Source of the DNA: Morella rubra
Lineage: Eukaryota > Streptophyta > Magnoliopsida > Fagales > Myricaceae
DNA: 64,000 nt
Assembly: GCA_003952965.2 (NCBI GenBank)
Contig: CM025854.1
Coordinates: 21,002,111-21,066,110, forward strand
Reading direction: 5' to 3'
The translations under genes and the position numbers were made by a program. A model generated the notes under the pieces. The model did no database searches, was not told where the DNA came from, and saw only the letters and a list, made by a program, of their open reading frames with translations. This document shows positions 23,480-35,881 of this stretch, piece after piece. The stretch's first letter is position 1. Each line of letters begins with the position of its first letter.

Positions 23480-24190
23480 GTTTTTTGCTTTTCAGTTGGA
23501 AGATCTTATCATGTTTTTTTTTAAGCGCCTCATCTTTCTCGAAGCTCCTTTAATGTCTCGAAATCAGTTTGTTCATGCCAAAAGAAATGCTTGGTCAAAG
23601 TCCCCACGAGTCATGTCTCTGGAAAGGGACCCTAAAATCCAGAGGCTTCTTCTTAGAGGTAGTTGTGCGGAGAAATTTGCTCTACGGGAGTGCATTAGCA
23701 ACGGACCAACCTAGGGGGCTTAATATTAAGGTAGAATCACTCATCAATGGCGATGAGTGGTGCTTCCTTCAAGGAGATCCATTTGGCAGCTCATTGCTGC
23801 TGAAATTCCAGCCGAGTTTAAACCTGATGCTACACGGCCTGATTTGGTAAAATGGAACTTTGAGTGCGAATCGCATTTTCGAATGACACAATTTTTAGTG
23901 TGTTTTAGTGGCTGTGTACCCAGATATGTATTTCTTCTGTGCGGGCCATAAGTACAGATTCTCTACTCAAGATCGTTTCGATTGCGTGACATCGGCCTCA
24001 TGGAGGAGGCGAAGTGTATGCTGTGTGGAGCATTTATTTTTTGAGTGCTCATTTGCGAAAAGAATATGAACGCTGCTGTTGAATAATGCCACATATCATT
24101 GTTCATTGGAAAAGCAATACGGATGTTCTGAGGAATATTACACAATAATAGAGGTCTTCCATTTATTGAGAGGTTTGACAAGGACGACAG
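23480..24190 (+). mobile_element. LINE remnant: end of ORF2 with the reverse-transcriptase zinc-binding (zf-RVT) region
   Basis: Around 23955-24070 one frame reads STQDRF, then CCVEHLFFECSFAKRI with a stop where Trp is expected. This matches the zf-RVT pattern of plant LINE ORF2 proteins (S-x-D-R-L, a Cys pair, then HLFFEC and F-A-K-R-I-W). Upstream frames near 23720-23860 (IKVESLINGDEWCF, then RSIWQLIAAEIPAEF in another frame) fit the linker that precedes zf-RVT, where a predicted I-x-x-L-I-x-x-x-W is followed by a variable stretch. Several frame changes and stops are present, so it is dead. Only the 3' part is here, as is usual for 5'-truncated LINEs. It begins soon after the tRNA-Gln gene. 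Confidence 0.6.
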
Positions 24191-24260
24191 CATAAAAGTA
24201 TCATGGGGGAAGTTAAGTAGGGCATACTCTCCTGTGGAGAGAACTTGCTAACTTGTAATG

Positions 24261-27200
24261 TTATGGGCAATCCTCGTGGCTCGTGCGCACTTGATCCCTA
24301 CTAAGAAGATCATAGAAAACCGCTGGCTTTCTGTAATCTGAGATGCAGAGGGCCTGCAATGAAATTAACATAAAGGGACAGGTTGAGAAACCATTTTTAG
24401 ACGAATGCAGCAAAAGTGACTCTAGTTTTCCACCTTGGCTTTTCACAAGGCAAACTCCAATGGCAATCACCGATAATATCAGGGAAGTTGTCAAGGAATT
24501 AATTGGAGAAAACAAGTGGCAAAGCATTTTCTGTTGCGTACTTTAAACCATTGAGCGATTCAAATTTCTCAAACTGAACCTCAGAGAGTCAAGAGTCTAA
24601 GGAAAGAAGTGAAGAGAAAGAAACTGCATCACAGCAAAAATCTGGAAATCTACCTGCATGGCAGATGCTATCTGAATTAATGATGCTTCGGACCATGGCC
24701 GCCCAATAAACTGGAGGCCAATCGGCAAACCCAATTTGTCGTATCCCACCTATCAAAACCATTTGGGTTAACGAATAATTAATCAATCCTCCTGCTAAAC
24801 AAAAAAAAAAAAAAAACAAACAAACAAAAGGAAAGTGAAAAAGTTAAGGATAACAAGATCAGACCGGAACAGTCACCGTGGGCAATCCTAGAAAATTTCC
24901 TGCTATTGAAAACCGGACTAGTGCAGCTGAAATAATGACAAACTTGTTAATTTTGTCTTCCCTTTTGCTATCAAATATGCATGGGGGATTGAAAACACCT
25001 CTCTCCAAATGAACCTAAGCTGAAACAAGAATTTGAGGAACTCAATTAATTAGGCATCGCACACCTCCATTTATGTAGTCGAGTTCACCAGTCTCCAAAG
25101 CATCATCCTTTAGTGGGTAGGCAGTTACACTGTCAGATAGATCATACAGATAAACATTAGATATTAAAGGAGAAACAGCGACCGGGAAACTAAATCATAA
25201 AGTATAATACCCTGTTGTTGGGGAGACAATGACATCTGCCTCAGCAAATATCTTCATATGGAACTGCATCTGTCGGTTCCTGTGGATATTCAAACAAGCC
25301 TCATATTACATTGTGATCAGGATCTAGTTGAATAAAAAGGAAAAACAAGTGGCACTATCTCACATGCTGGCCTATTGGGTATGAACCAAAAAGATGTTCA
25401 CCTAGTCTCATATTACATGTAATATCCTCTGCGCACATAGAGTTTTCTTAAGAATGACTCCGAATTACAATCTGGAAGTTTTCAACCAAAAAAAAAAGTG
25501 CTCGAAAATTAGCATATGAAGCCATGATCTTTTACTGCCAGAGTAAAATTACTGATAAATTTTTAACATGATCTCCAAGATATAGTGTTGTTTCTAAAAG
25601 TATGCATCAGAATTGCGATCTGCAGATTCTTCAGGCAGCTTTTTAACCTTGAGATACATCTGAAAATTTGATCTTCTGTCTCAAACGCAAAAACTAAAAA
25701 AATGCAACAAATGACCAGAAGGTTCAGTTAGAGTTTTATCATGAGCTCTTAGCTAGATTCTTGTTTTCCTTTATGCATCCACGGTTTGATGGTGCTGGCA
25801 TATTGCAGCTTCAGATATTTTTGTAGTGATCAATTTGTCAATGGTTGCTAAGATTTACCGCATGTAGCATTTTTTCATGTCAATTTTCTTTTGGACCAAG
25901 TCACTGAAGTCAACAAACATAGGTAAAAGCAATACCTAATTTTCTGTGCCTTTAAATACTCCTTGCTGCTGAAAGAACCATACACACTAAGTGCTACCCT
26001 TGCATCCCATCCTAATTCTGCAGGATCCCTGCAATGTGTCTTGAATTTCAGTATTTTGATTTCTCACTCTTTAAAAGAAAACAATGAAGCAAATGCAGTG
26101 TGGGAAGACAACATACAGATTTTCTAGATGAGAACCAAGGGAAGTGGTACACTCAGATCCAATTGTTAAATAATGTGCCAGGCGCATTGCTTCTATCTCA
26201 GGTATAGTCACCTCTACAATCTTACAGAAAAGAGAACTTGATAGGTCAGCGAGGAAAAACTATTGTGTTAAAAAGTATTTTATTGACTACAGTCATCAAG
26301 ACAAGGATAGAGATTTAGCTAGCTCTCTTGGCAGTTATCAACAACCATTACGGACAACATATATACTACATGTTTGTTCTCAAAGGAAGTTATTGAACAG
26401 AGAGGTGTAGAGAGGAGGGCATTATTTCGCAGTATGAACATGCTTACTAAATCATTCATGAGACAGGAGAGATGGGTTGATAATACCTTCCAACCATAGT
26501 GCTTCTCAAGCTTGTTTAGAGATTGAGAACAGCATGTTCTGATATCATCACTGCAATCGTTAAACCACTAATTGACCCAATTAGTGGTTTGCATGTAAGA
26601 TCAAGGATATATCAGTAGACAACGATTTGATAAAAAGTGATGAGTCGTCATTCTTTCATTGAAAGGAAAAGTTATTGATCATAGTATTATAAGGTTGAGA
26701 AACAGGTTACTAACCTCTGAATATTTTGCCAATTTGACACCAGAGATTGGTTTGGAGGTCAGCAGTGGGAAATACAGTCTCGGCTGGAAGGTTGTCCAAA
26801 CAGAAAAAGGTCCAAAAATCAGACTGGCTATTGAAGCCATCACTAATACAAAAATTGGAGGCATAACATAGAAAGAGCATTCTAGATAAACCATAGATGG
26901 CAAGATAATTTGGTCATCCTGCTGTATACATGTAGTGGGTTTGTCACTACTATGTTAATTACGATCGGACAATTTCTATGTCACAAAGCCATAGCATCAT
27001 CCCCGATAAATGAAAAATGCAAGATCAATCAAATATCTTTTAAGTTTCCCGATTTGTATCTATTCCAAATTAGAGAAAAAAGAATTCTATGTATGTGTCC
27101 ACTTCTGCTTAGAAGGCAAGAATTGAGGCATAAGAAAAGAATCATGCCTAAAACAGGTTCAAAGGCGATGAAAAGAGGCTACGATGCGAGACAGCAATAG

Positions 27201-30200
27201 ATGCTTTGTTAAACATTCAAAGTTCTTACCTGTATGGTACTGGAGGGTTGATCTGATGGAAGTCGTCCACTCATAGCTGCATATCTGTGAATATTAAGAT
27301 GGTAGAACCTTTACCATCACACTCATATAAGGAATCAACAGAGAGGAAAGAAACGAAGGAAACACCCAGAGTCAAATGAACAAATAAAGAAGAACACTGA
27401 CACAATAAATGCATCCGCAATGGTGCCTGCTAAGATTCCAACCATCCCTACTGTCCAGTTCAGAGGAAGAACACTGAAAAACAGCATGTTGTTCTTACAA
27501 AATTCAGCTTTCAAAAGTACATGACAAAAAGAGATTAGAAACCCATGATTCATGTAACATTATTATTCACCCAGAATGAGGCATGCGTCCAAAACTTGGT
27601 TTCAAGCCAACAACACCACAAAGAGCTGCAGGCATTCGCACAGATCCTAGACATAGATATAGATGGAACATTCAATTAGTTCACATTGTCCATATGATAT
27701 GCGAATAACATGATGCAGAATTAGTTGGCATAAACGTTAGTTAAAATTGCCAATACATTGTAGTTCAGAAAGCAACTCCTCCACCTTTAAGAATTGGTTA
27801 GAGGGTGAAGTTGCAGGATCACGACCCACTGGGGTGCATGTTAAAAAGAGATCGTTTCCATTGGGATAGTGATAAATATAAACTGTACTAGTGCAGTTCA
27901 ATGTCTCATTTGAACCATTATTCCCCCATAAGCAAATATTATACAGGAGTTTTGCAGCATAGATTTATTCAAAATTTTCCGAGTATATTCTTTTTGAACT
28001 AGTCTACCTCCGCCATCAACACCAAGGGCAACAGGGCACAATCCTGCAGCCACCACTGCAGCAGATCCACTAGAAGAACCTCCAGAGATCTTGTTGATGT
28101 CATATGGATTTCTAGTACCCCTACAGAAGCCATATATACACATGCAGTCACATGCACGGAAGTGGTCAGTATTTGAGCACTGAATAGGCTAAGAATATGA
28201 TTATTAGTGGCCTGTGAATCTAATCTTTATGGCGCTACGGAATATGGTATGCCTTCATTCAGTAACCCGTTAAGGAGTCTCTAAAACAATAAAGCACTAA
28301 AGCCGGTTGTTCTTACCCATAGTGAGGATTTATCCCACTTGTTCCAGCCCCAAGCTCATGCATATTGGTCTTCCCAACAAGAATGGCACCGCATAATCTG
28401 AGGCGCTTAACGCAGCATGCATCATCTTTACAAGGTCTTACTTTGTGCAGCCATTTTGTTCCTCCTAGAAGAACCAACTTTCGGTTTAGGCAAATATTAT
28501 TTGAAAATTAAAATATTAGCTAATAGCTAGTTAAGAAAATAAGGACTAGCATCACCGACATAGACTTAGTAACACCCCCTAAAAACACAGATCTGGTAAA
28601 TGAAAACCAGCGTGTTCAATTACCTGTAGTAGGATATGGGGAACAATCTATTTCGTCCTTGATAGCAATTGGGATTCCATCTAGAACAGATATTGGTTGC
28701 CCTGGAGGGAATCACAATGAGACCGAGGTGAGTGGGATGTACTTTGTTTCTTTGGCGAAATGCATGATTTTGTTGCAGAGATATTACTTCCTCAGACGAT
28801 AATAGGTAAATTGGAGAAGCAAAACAGTTAGCTACTCTCAAATAAATAAATAAAAAGTTGCAGGTTGTTCATACGCTCAATAGTTTTCTATTCTCTCATC
28901 TTTGACCATTCTTGGAGCTAGAAAGGGGAGCAATTCATCAAACCATGGAGCTACACAATAAAAACAACTAAAAATGCTGAAGCATAATTGTTCATAACAG
29001 CAGCATTTCCACTGTCCGACTACCATGGCAGTTAATGTCACTAATCAGCGCAAGAGTTGGTGTATTTATTAGTTAAAAGGACTTAATCTCTCTGTTCGGT
29101 TAAATACTGTACCTCGTTCATATCGAAGAGTTGACTCATTTGCTTGCTTTAGAATGTCTTCAACGTTATAGTTAATAAAGAATGACATCTCCAATGGAGG
29201 ACGAGCGGATTTATATACAGCAGCTACGAATCTCTCTGCCACCTGCACAACGGAAAAGTCAAGCCGATTGAGTACAGTAGAATACATAAACAATTGTGTA
29301 AATTACTATTCCACGAGTCCACATAAAAAAACAACAACGTATAAAGTAAATCAAGTAGCTAAAGTCGGCATTACCATCCGAGGAGTTATTTCCCTGGAGC
29401 TATAGGCTCTGGAGTAGTCCAAAATTGTCCAGCGACGGAAAGAAGGTTTTGAAGCATTTAGCATGGTTTCGGAACCAATGGGCAAACAATTCGTTGCCTG
29501 TTGAACTTGTTCAGGTGGAGACAAGTCAGAATCTATGCATTTGACCTCCAGTTCTTTTAGTTCTGCAATCATAAACTGATATTAGCAAAATTTCCTTCCC
29601 TCTACAGAAAAAAATTAGTTTCAGTAATGTCAGTCATTATATCAACTACATTACAGAAAAGGAAAATTAGAAATTGACAGAGATATCAGATCGCAGAAAA
29701 TATATATATATTTTTTTGGGTAAGTAATTGAAGAAATATTACTCTCTGAAAAGTTATCAATGGTTCCGGAATGCTTGAACCATGTAATCTTAGTTACATT
29801 CACGATTTGTGGTGCGTTGCTTTTAGGTTGAACTCCTGTTCTAGTCCAAAAAATAGCTGCAATAATGCATGGAACGGAGTTGAGGATTATCACATAACCT
29901 TCACAAGGATGTAAGGGAACAAAGAGAGGTGGCTCCTCTATCTCTGCATCTGACACCAGCTGCAAAAGTTGAAATACCCTTTCTTAGAATTTCCGTAATC
30001 CAAATTTGGCAAGGTCATTAGACGTTGGAGTTCTCGGAGAAGTAGATCCTAGCTCAAACCATATTCCCCACAGCCAATCTGAAATTTAAGTTCTAGGACC
30101 CAGGCATTTAATAATATGCAGGAAGAGAAACAGCTCATTGGAAAGTGAATACTTAATTATTTGTCGGGAGAGCCATCGTCAGCTAGCCATGCATAGATAT

Positions 30201-32259
30201 AGAAATGGTCAAATCTGCTTACGAGTAAATTTACGTCAATATAAGACACGAAAACAACCCGTTTCTACAGACATATTATGTTGGTTCTTTATACAACGAT
30301 TCTAACTGCAGCCATGGCGGTCCCATCAGTTCTACCCCCTTAGTCGTTCCATGTGGATCATGGCGGCTTTGAACTCTTTACTGCAATTGAGTAACCTTAT
30401 TTTACGCTAAGGTTTATCTTCGACAATTACTAACATGAGTAGGCACATTAAGCACAGAAGCTTTCTTCTGACCAGTTTGGGCTCTTTGTTTCCTACGAAC
30501 TAAAATAATCTATTTCTATTATAAGTTCGAGACGTTCGTAGTACGTACGTATAGAACGCATAATTGAAATAATAAAAGGAGTGGGGATAGGTTTAACAGA
30601 AATTGCTTCTACTTTGGTATCTTTAGAAAAACACAAGAGATAGTAATTTCTCAGGAAAAAAAAAATTCATTTTGGTACGTGGAAATAATAATGAAAATAA
30701 TAGCATAAATAAATAAAAAAATTGATAAAAAAAAATTGCTTCTTTAAGAAGAAAAAAACAAAACGACACTACAAAGAGAGACAGCTGAAATGGAGCAAAA
30801 ACTCAGCGCTTCTCTCCTGGAGTTCTCAGCGGAGGAAGCCCTGCAGATCTCGTTATAAATGCAGCATAATCATAAAGGACCACTTGTACTATCGTAATAA
30901 ACAAAGGACCACTTTTACACTGCAGGTTTCAAAAAAGAAAAAAAGAGATGTTCGGTAGGGAAGCTTCGGTCCTAAAACTTCAGTATTAACATGTTCTAAC
31001 AAAAATTTTAATATTGTAAACACACTAATGAATTACATCAATGGTCCAAATTGTATTAAATAATATATTAATCACTCAATTTTTTTTAACTGCATTGACT
31101 AATTCTTTCAAATAATTAATAGAATTCATTGTAACATCGAAACACTTTATTCGGACTGAAACTTTAATTTGGAAAGTTTTACCTGTGGTGTTTTTCTATG
31201 GACTAGGAAGTCGAGAAACAAATGAGGCAAATAGTAGACAAGAGCTTGTGACTGATCTAGAAAGCAAAGGATAACAGCTTAAAGAAAGATGAAATTAGAG
31301 CGCACGAAGGAGCTTGTGTGTACCTTGTGAATTAGATTGTTTCTCTTCAATACGTGCAGCAACGCTGTCCCAAAGATTGACTCCAGAAACCAGACGAAAA
31401 TTTTGACCAGAAATCCAGCCATTCTAGGAGCTATGCAGCAAAAGAGAGTTCAGCAGAAATCTTACCACAAGAGTCAAAAGATATAAGCCTTGCATTACAA
31501 CTTTGCATGGTTCAATAACAAACAGAGCAAAACACAGATTTCTTCTTGGTTTTCCTCTTCTTTTGGTTTACTTCACCATTCTTGTATTCTTGTGGTTAGG
31601 AAAGCATACTGTGCCTTCAAAAAATACATGCATTTAACCTATTGCTACCGATCATGTATATATCAGTTGTGTGACGTTGGTTCGAAAGTTGCTTGCTTGG
31701 TACAATTCGTGCTGAATTCCAATCTCAAAATCGTCTGCAAATTCAGGCCTCATAAATTCAACAAAGCAGGGGATGAACTAATAAAGAACAGACAATGGAA
31801 ACATATTTTTGTTATCGGTGTAGGCTTAGACCAAAGAGGGGGGAATTCACTTGCTAGGAGAAAAACTGTGGAAGAAAGGGAAATATAATTTGCCAGGAAA
31901 TACATTCCAGCATTGAGAAGGAATCTTTAGTCACAAGGCCTCTGTTCTTCAAGGCCCACCAACTACATATACAACTCTTTTTTCACAAACAAGAAATTTT
32001 CAAATTGGCATCAAGAACCAATCATAAAGCCGGTTTGCGTTAGGAATTCAAATATATGGTAAGAATCGTGGTATGAAAGGTGAAGAAGAAGAAGAAGAAG
32101 GAGAAACTGTGAGAGTCTAAAAAAGATGGTGAAGCAAATGTTAAAGACTGAAGTTGAACCTTTAACATTGGCTCGCAGATAGACATGGTCACTGTTAGGA
32201 CCAAGATCAACCTCCTCCACGGGTTTGTAGACCACCCTTTCCTCCCTGAACAACCCCAT
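24261..32259 (-). CDS. FAAH: Fatty acid amide hydrolase-type amidase, complete, 20 exons
   Basis: Exons, 5' to 3': 32160-32259, 31324-31430, 29899-29959, 29375-29562, 29113-29242, 28624-28701, 28317-28464, 28008-28120, 27571-27646, 27402-27473, 27230-27284, 26715-26783, 26487-26567, 26117-26211, 25936-26028, 25211-25279, 25065-25129, 24865-24926, 24654-24749, 24261-24353. The total is 1851 nt, 616 residues, with phase kept throughout. It belongs to the amidase-signature family. The core reads [14 protein letters not shown] then DGGGSVR, and IAIKDEID lies upstream, giving the Ser-Ser-Lys triad at about Lys210, Ser286 and Ser310 with the same spacing as Arabidopsis FAAH (205, 281, 305). Plant FAAH hydrolyses N-acylethanolamines and related amides at membranes. 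A hydrophobic N-terminal segment ([15 protein letters not shown]) fits membrane attachment. The end reads [12 protein letters not shown], typical of the family. Which FAAH subgroup it belongs to is unsure. Confidence 0.94.
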
Positions 32260-35200
32260 TAGGCCAAAGTACGCTCTTTGGGTTTACTCGAAGAAACACA
32301 AAAAACAGAGGAGTGAACACGAAGGGATGGCACAGCCTAAAGACAACTCTTATATACGTCTATAAATAGACAGAGAGCAAACAGAGACTGGGGGCGGAGG
32401 ACGGAAAGAAAGATTTTAACATGTCCAACAAAAACGAAAAACAGAACACGATTAAGAGCTTGATTTAATGGATCTGTTGATGATAAATGGGGTGAGGACC
32501 GTGAGGTTCGACGATTTTATCAGTTGAAGGGAAGAGTGGAGTAGAGGACGGGGCAAATCGCCTTCGAGAGTCTGGAATTAGTGGGTGAAAATAGGAAACC
32601 TTTCCCATCCACGTCATATTCCCTCTACGACTGTGGAAAAATTTAATGAGGAAAACTGCACTAAACTACTTTAAACTACCCTCTTGTTTGTGGTTTGTCC
32701 CTCAAATAATCATTCACAGCAATCTACCCTCTCAAACTATTATTTATTTGCAATTCAATCCCTAATTTTGAAGATCTAATTATTATAATAGATTAATAAA
32801 ATTATGTTATAGTGGCACAATATTAATGATTAGATCTTTCCAAATAAAGCAGTTGTTTAAGATGTATTTTTCTAGATCAAGATCTTTTTTAATTTTCCGT
32901 TAGAATTACAATACGGAGAGAGATAAATAAAACAAGCATATCTCATTGTATGATTCATGTTGTCTAAAATTTTATATAAAAAATATTAAATTATATAAAG
33001 TTTATTTGTTATGTTTATTTATCTTTTAAATTGCATTGTATAATTGGAATAAGTATAGATTACAATCTTAATTTTTCCAATAATACAGTACAATGAAAAA
33101 AAGTGAATCTTGAGCCTGAGCCGATTTTTAAATTCCATTAAGACAATGACATAGAAAAGTTGGCAACTAGTTATGCGCCGCAAAACTTGGTGATAGCCAG
33201 GGTCGATGAATTAATGCGACGATGAGCCTCGATCGGACCATGGAAATATGCATTTAGTGTTGCTGCCAATGTCCTTTCCGTATACGGCTAGCTAGCATTT
33301 CCACAATTTTTACCTTTTTTCTCTTTCTCAGCTATAGAAAACAAACACCCACCTTTCCTCTGAAAACTGCGGTCGAACGAACAAAGCCCATTTGTTTTAG
33401 CTTGTACCTTAGTTTAGATTAAGTGAGGAAGCTTGTAGAAATGTGAAAAGAATTGAGCATGCATGTCAAACCAAACTACGGAATGGTCCCTGACAGATCA
33501 AAACCTGCAGCATGGGGGAAACTTTTTCTAAAAGATTCGATATAAGTCATTGGAGTTCAATGTCTTGAACTTTGGTACAAGTTAATGAGACCGTGGATTT
33601 TACGAAAGACAACCTGATTTCGTTTAAACATCGACAAACAAACATTATTATTCGACATGTTTGGTATAATCCATCATCTTCAAGTTTCCTTTTGCAGAGC
33701 AGAATTTTACAGCCAGTGCAGGCAGGGTAAGTATCTCGAAACAGAGCACTCTCTTTCTTGGTGGGTACACCAAGAGCTAATCAGGTTTGGTTAAGCTTAA
33801 CGTCAAGTTAACAGATCCTAGAAGAGAAAAAAGTATGGTTTAAATTAATATTTTGCATACAATTAAGCAATGCTCCAAATCATGCGAAGCTTCTTCCCGC
33901 TGGGCTGCAATGCATCTTTGTATGAAAACTCTCGGGATTCTTCTAGTCTGGGTCTGCAGCTCCTCACCCACTCAACTGGTGGGTCTCACCCAATCTTGCG
34001 AATTTAATATCTTGCTCGCCCACTCGTGATTTGGCGGCTAACGTCTCTCCAACATTTCCGTTCAACTTGCATCCTTTTCCTTTTCAATCTACCCATATAT
34101 CCTTGAATGATTGAATCCTTCCCATCGCGCCAGCTCTGCTAAAGCCAGAGACTCCTAAGACACCATTTGGGTCAAACAAAGATATAAAAAAAAAAAAAAA
34201 ATCTTAGAAAGTAATGAACAGCGGTTCTGAATGTAGCAGTGACAAGCGAAATGGGAGGGGACCCAAACAGGACATAAGTTTAGAGCCGGATTTGATGAAA
34301 TTTTTAGAGCAGATCACATCATGCACAACAAGCTAGTTAAAACTTTTTACAGAGATCTGAAAAGTTTGGCCTGATGAGTTGCAAAGGAAAGTACGTACAT
34401 GTACAACTCACAGCAGAAACCCAGAAGCGAAAGCTTTTTACACAGATCTAAAAGGGCTGGTCTGATGAGTAGCAAGGAAAAATAATACATTTACTTTTGC
34501 TGAATCATTTAATGGAATATAAAGACAGCAGATCTATTGCCCATAATCAAACATGATTTTGTAGGCCATGAAATAATTGGATAGTTTCTTCCAATCGTGC
34601 ATAGCCAAGTCATTGTTTGTACCTAACACTCTGGAGCACGCCGTGGTGGAGAGGGGAGGGACCCTAATTAATTTCTTGGTGGTCGGTTGCCGTATCATGT
34701 ACCGACCCTTTGAATCAACGGGAAGAGCCTTCTTGCCCAGTACCCCATATCGAAACACAATAACATTAGCTATGGAGTTTGAATCTTGTAGGTGCGTAAA
34801 AGTTCATAATTATAAAGGTAACCAGAGGCTTTAATCCGACACGAAAGTTCTTTGATATTGTTCGGTAATCAATGTCCTGTTTGAGCTTTCATTTTCTGCA
34901 GTACCTTAATATATCCATAGCCTCTGCAGTACTTTATTTGGCCTAAGAATCTAATTAGAGGCTGCTGGCGCAGTGACATGTCTGGACTCCACAAAAGGGT
35001 AGCTGAAGCTATATGCTTCAATGCCTAGTGGCCGCCATGGAAATCAATATGCGTCCAGCTCGCAACTATCGAGCCAGAGGCTTCCAAAGTGAATGGAGCG
35101 CATCTCAATCATTCATCTTTTAGCTCCATGTTTGGTAAATTCTTGGGGGTGTAGGATTATTCCAAACAAGATAGAACCCCAATTCAGTTTCCTTGGAAAT

Positions 35201-35881
35201 GCATGCATGTTGAAGTAGAACAAGAGGGTAGCTGGAAGGCAGTGTGGTCCTGGAAAGGTACGACCGACAGCAAAATCATTAAATCATGGACTCCGTGATG
35301 AACCCTACTATGCGTCCTCAACCCCTCCTATCATAATGTGAGGGGTAGTAGTCCTTTAATATTTGTCTCTACCATGCAAAACTATCAGTCCCCTCCTCCC
35401 ATAAAAGATAGGGTAGGCCTTTTTAATGTTTGTCCCCCGAAAAGACAATACTTTGAGGCAGAACCGCAGAGGTTTAATGCGGCCAGATATAGTCACAAGT
35501 TAGTTTTCCGTTTTATTTGTTTAATTCTTAAATTTCTTGATTTTGTCCATGTGAATATTATCTGTCCACATGGGTCGGTGGTTGCTAATCTACCAGCACA
35601 GAGGTGGTTGAAAAATGTATAACAATGTTATCTCTAAGTTGATCCAAATGACTAATTCAATATGCTGAAAGAATCAATTCCCATATGAATATTCCATAGT
35701 CATGATAAACACCACTATGCTATCCCGATATAAACCACCAGATTAAATTATTGTACATCATTTACAAAGTTTTACCAGGAAAATCCAATCGGATTTCTTG
35801 TTCCAATGTAAATGAAAAAAAAGAATAAAAAAAAAGTATACAACCAGAAGAGCTAGTCCACTGTGTTCAAATAAAAGGAAC
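32260..35881. other. Spacer upstream of the FAAH gene; no gene supported
   Basis: About 3.6 kb. The first 200 bases are probably FAAH 5' UTR and promoter. The rest is AT-rich with scattered short frames. One minus-strand frame at 34534-34758 (74 codons, starting MFRYGVLGKKALPVDSKG) resembles nothing I know and is not called. The last part is likely 3' flank of NDC1. I see no tRNA and no clear transposon here. Confidence 0.45.
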
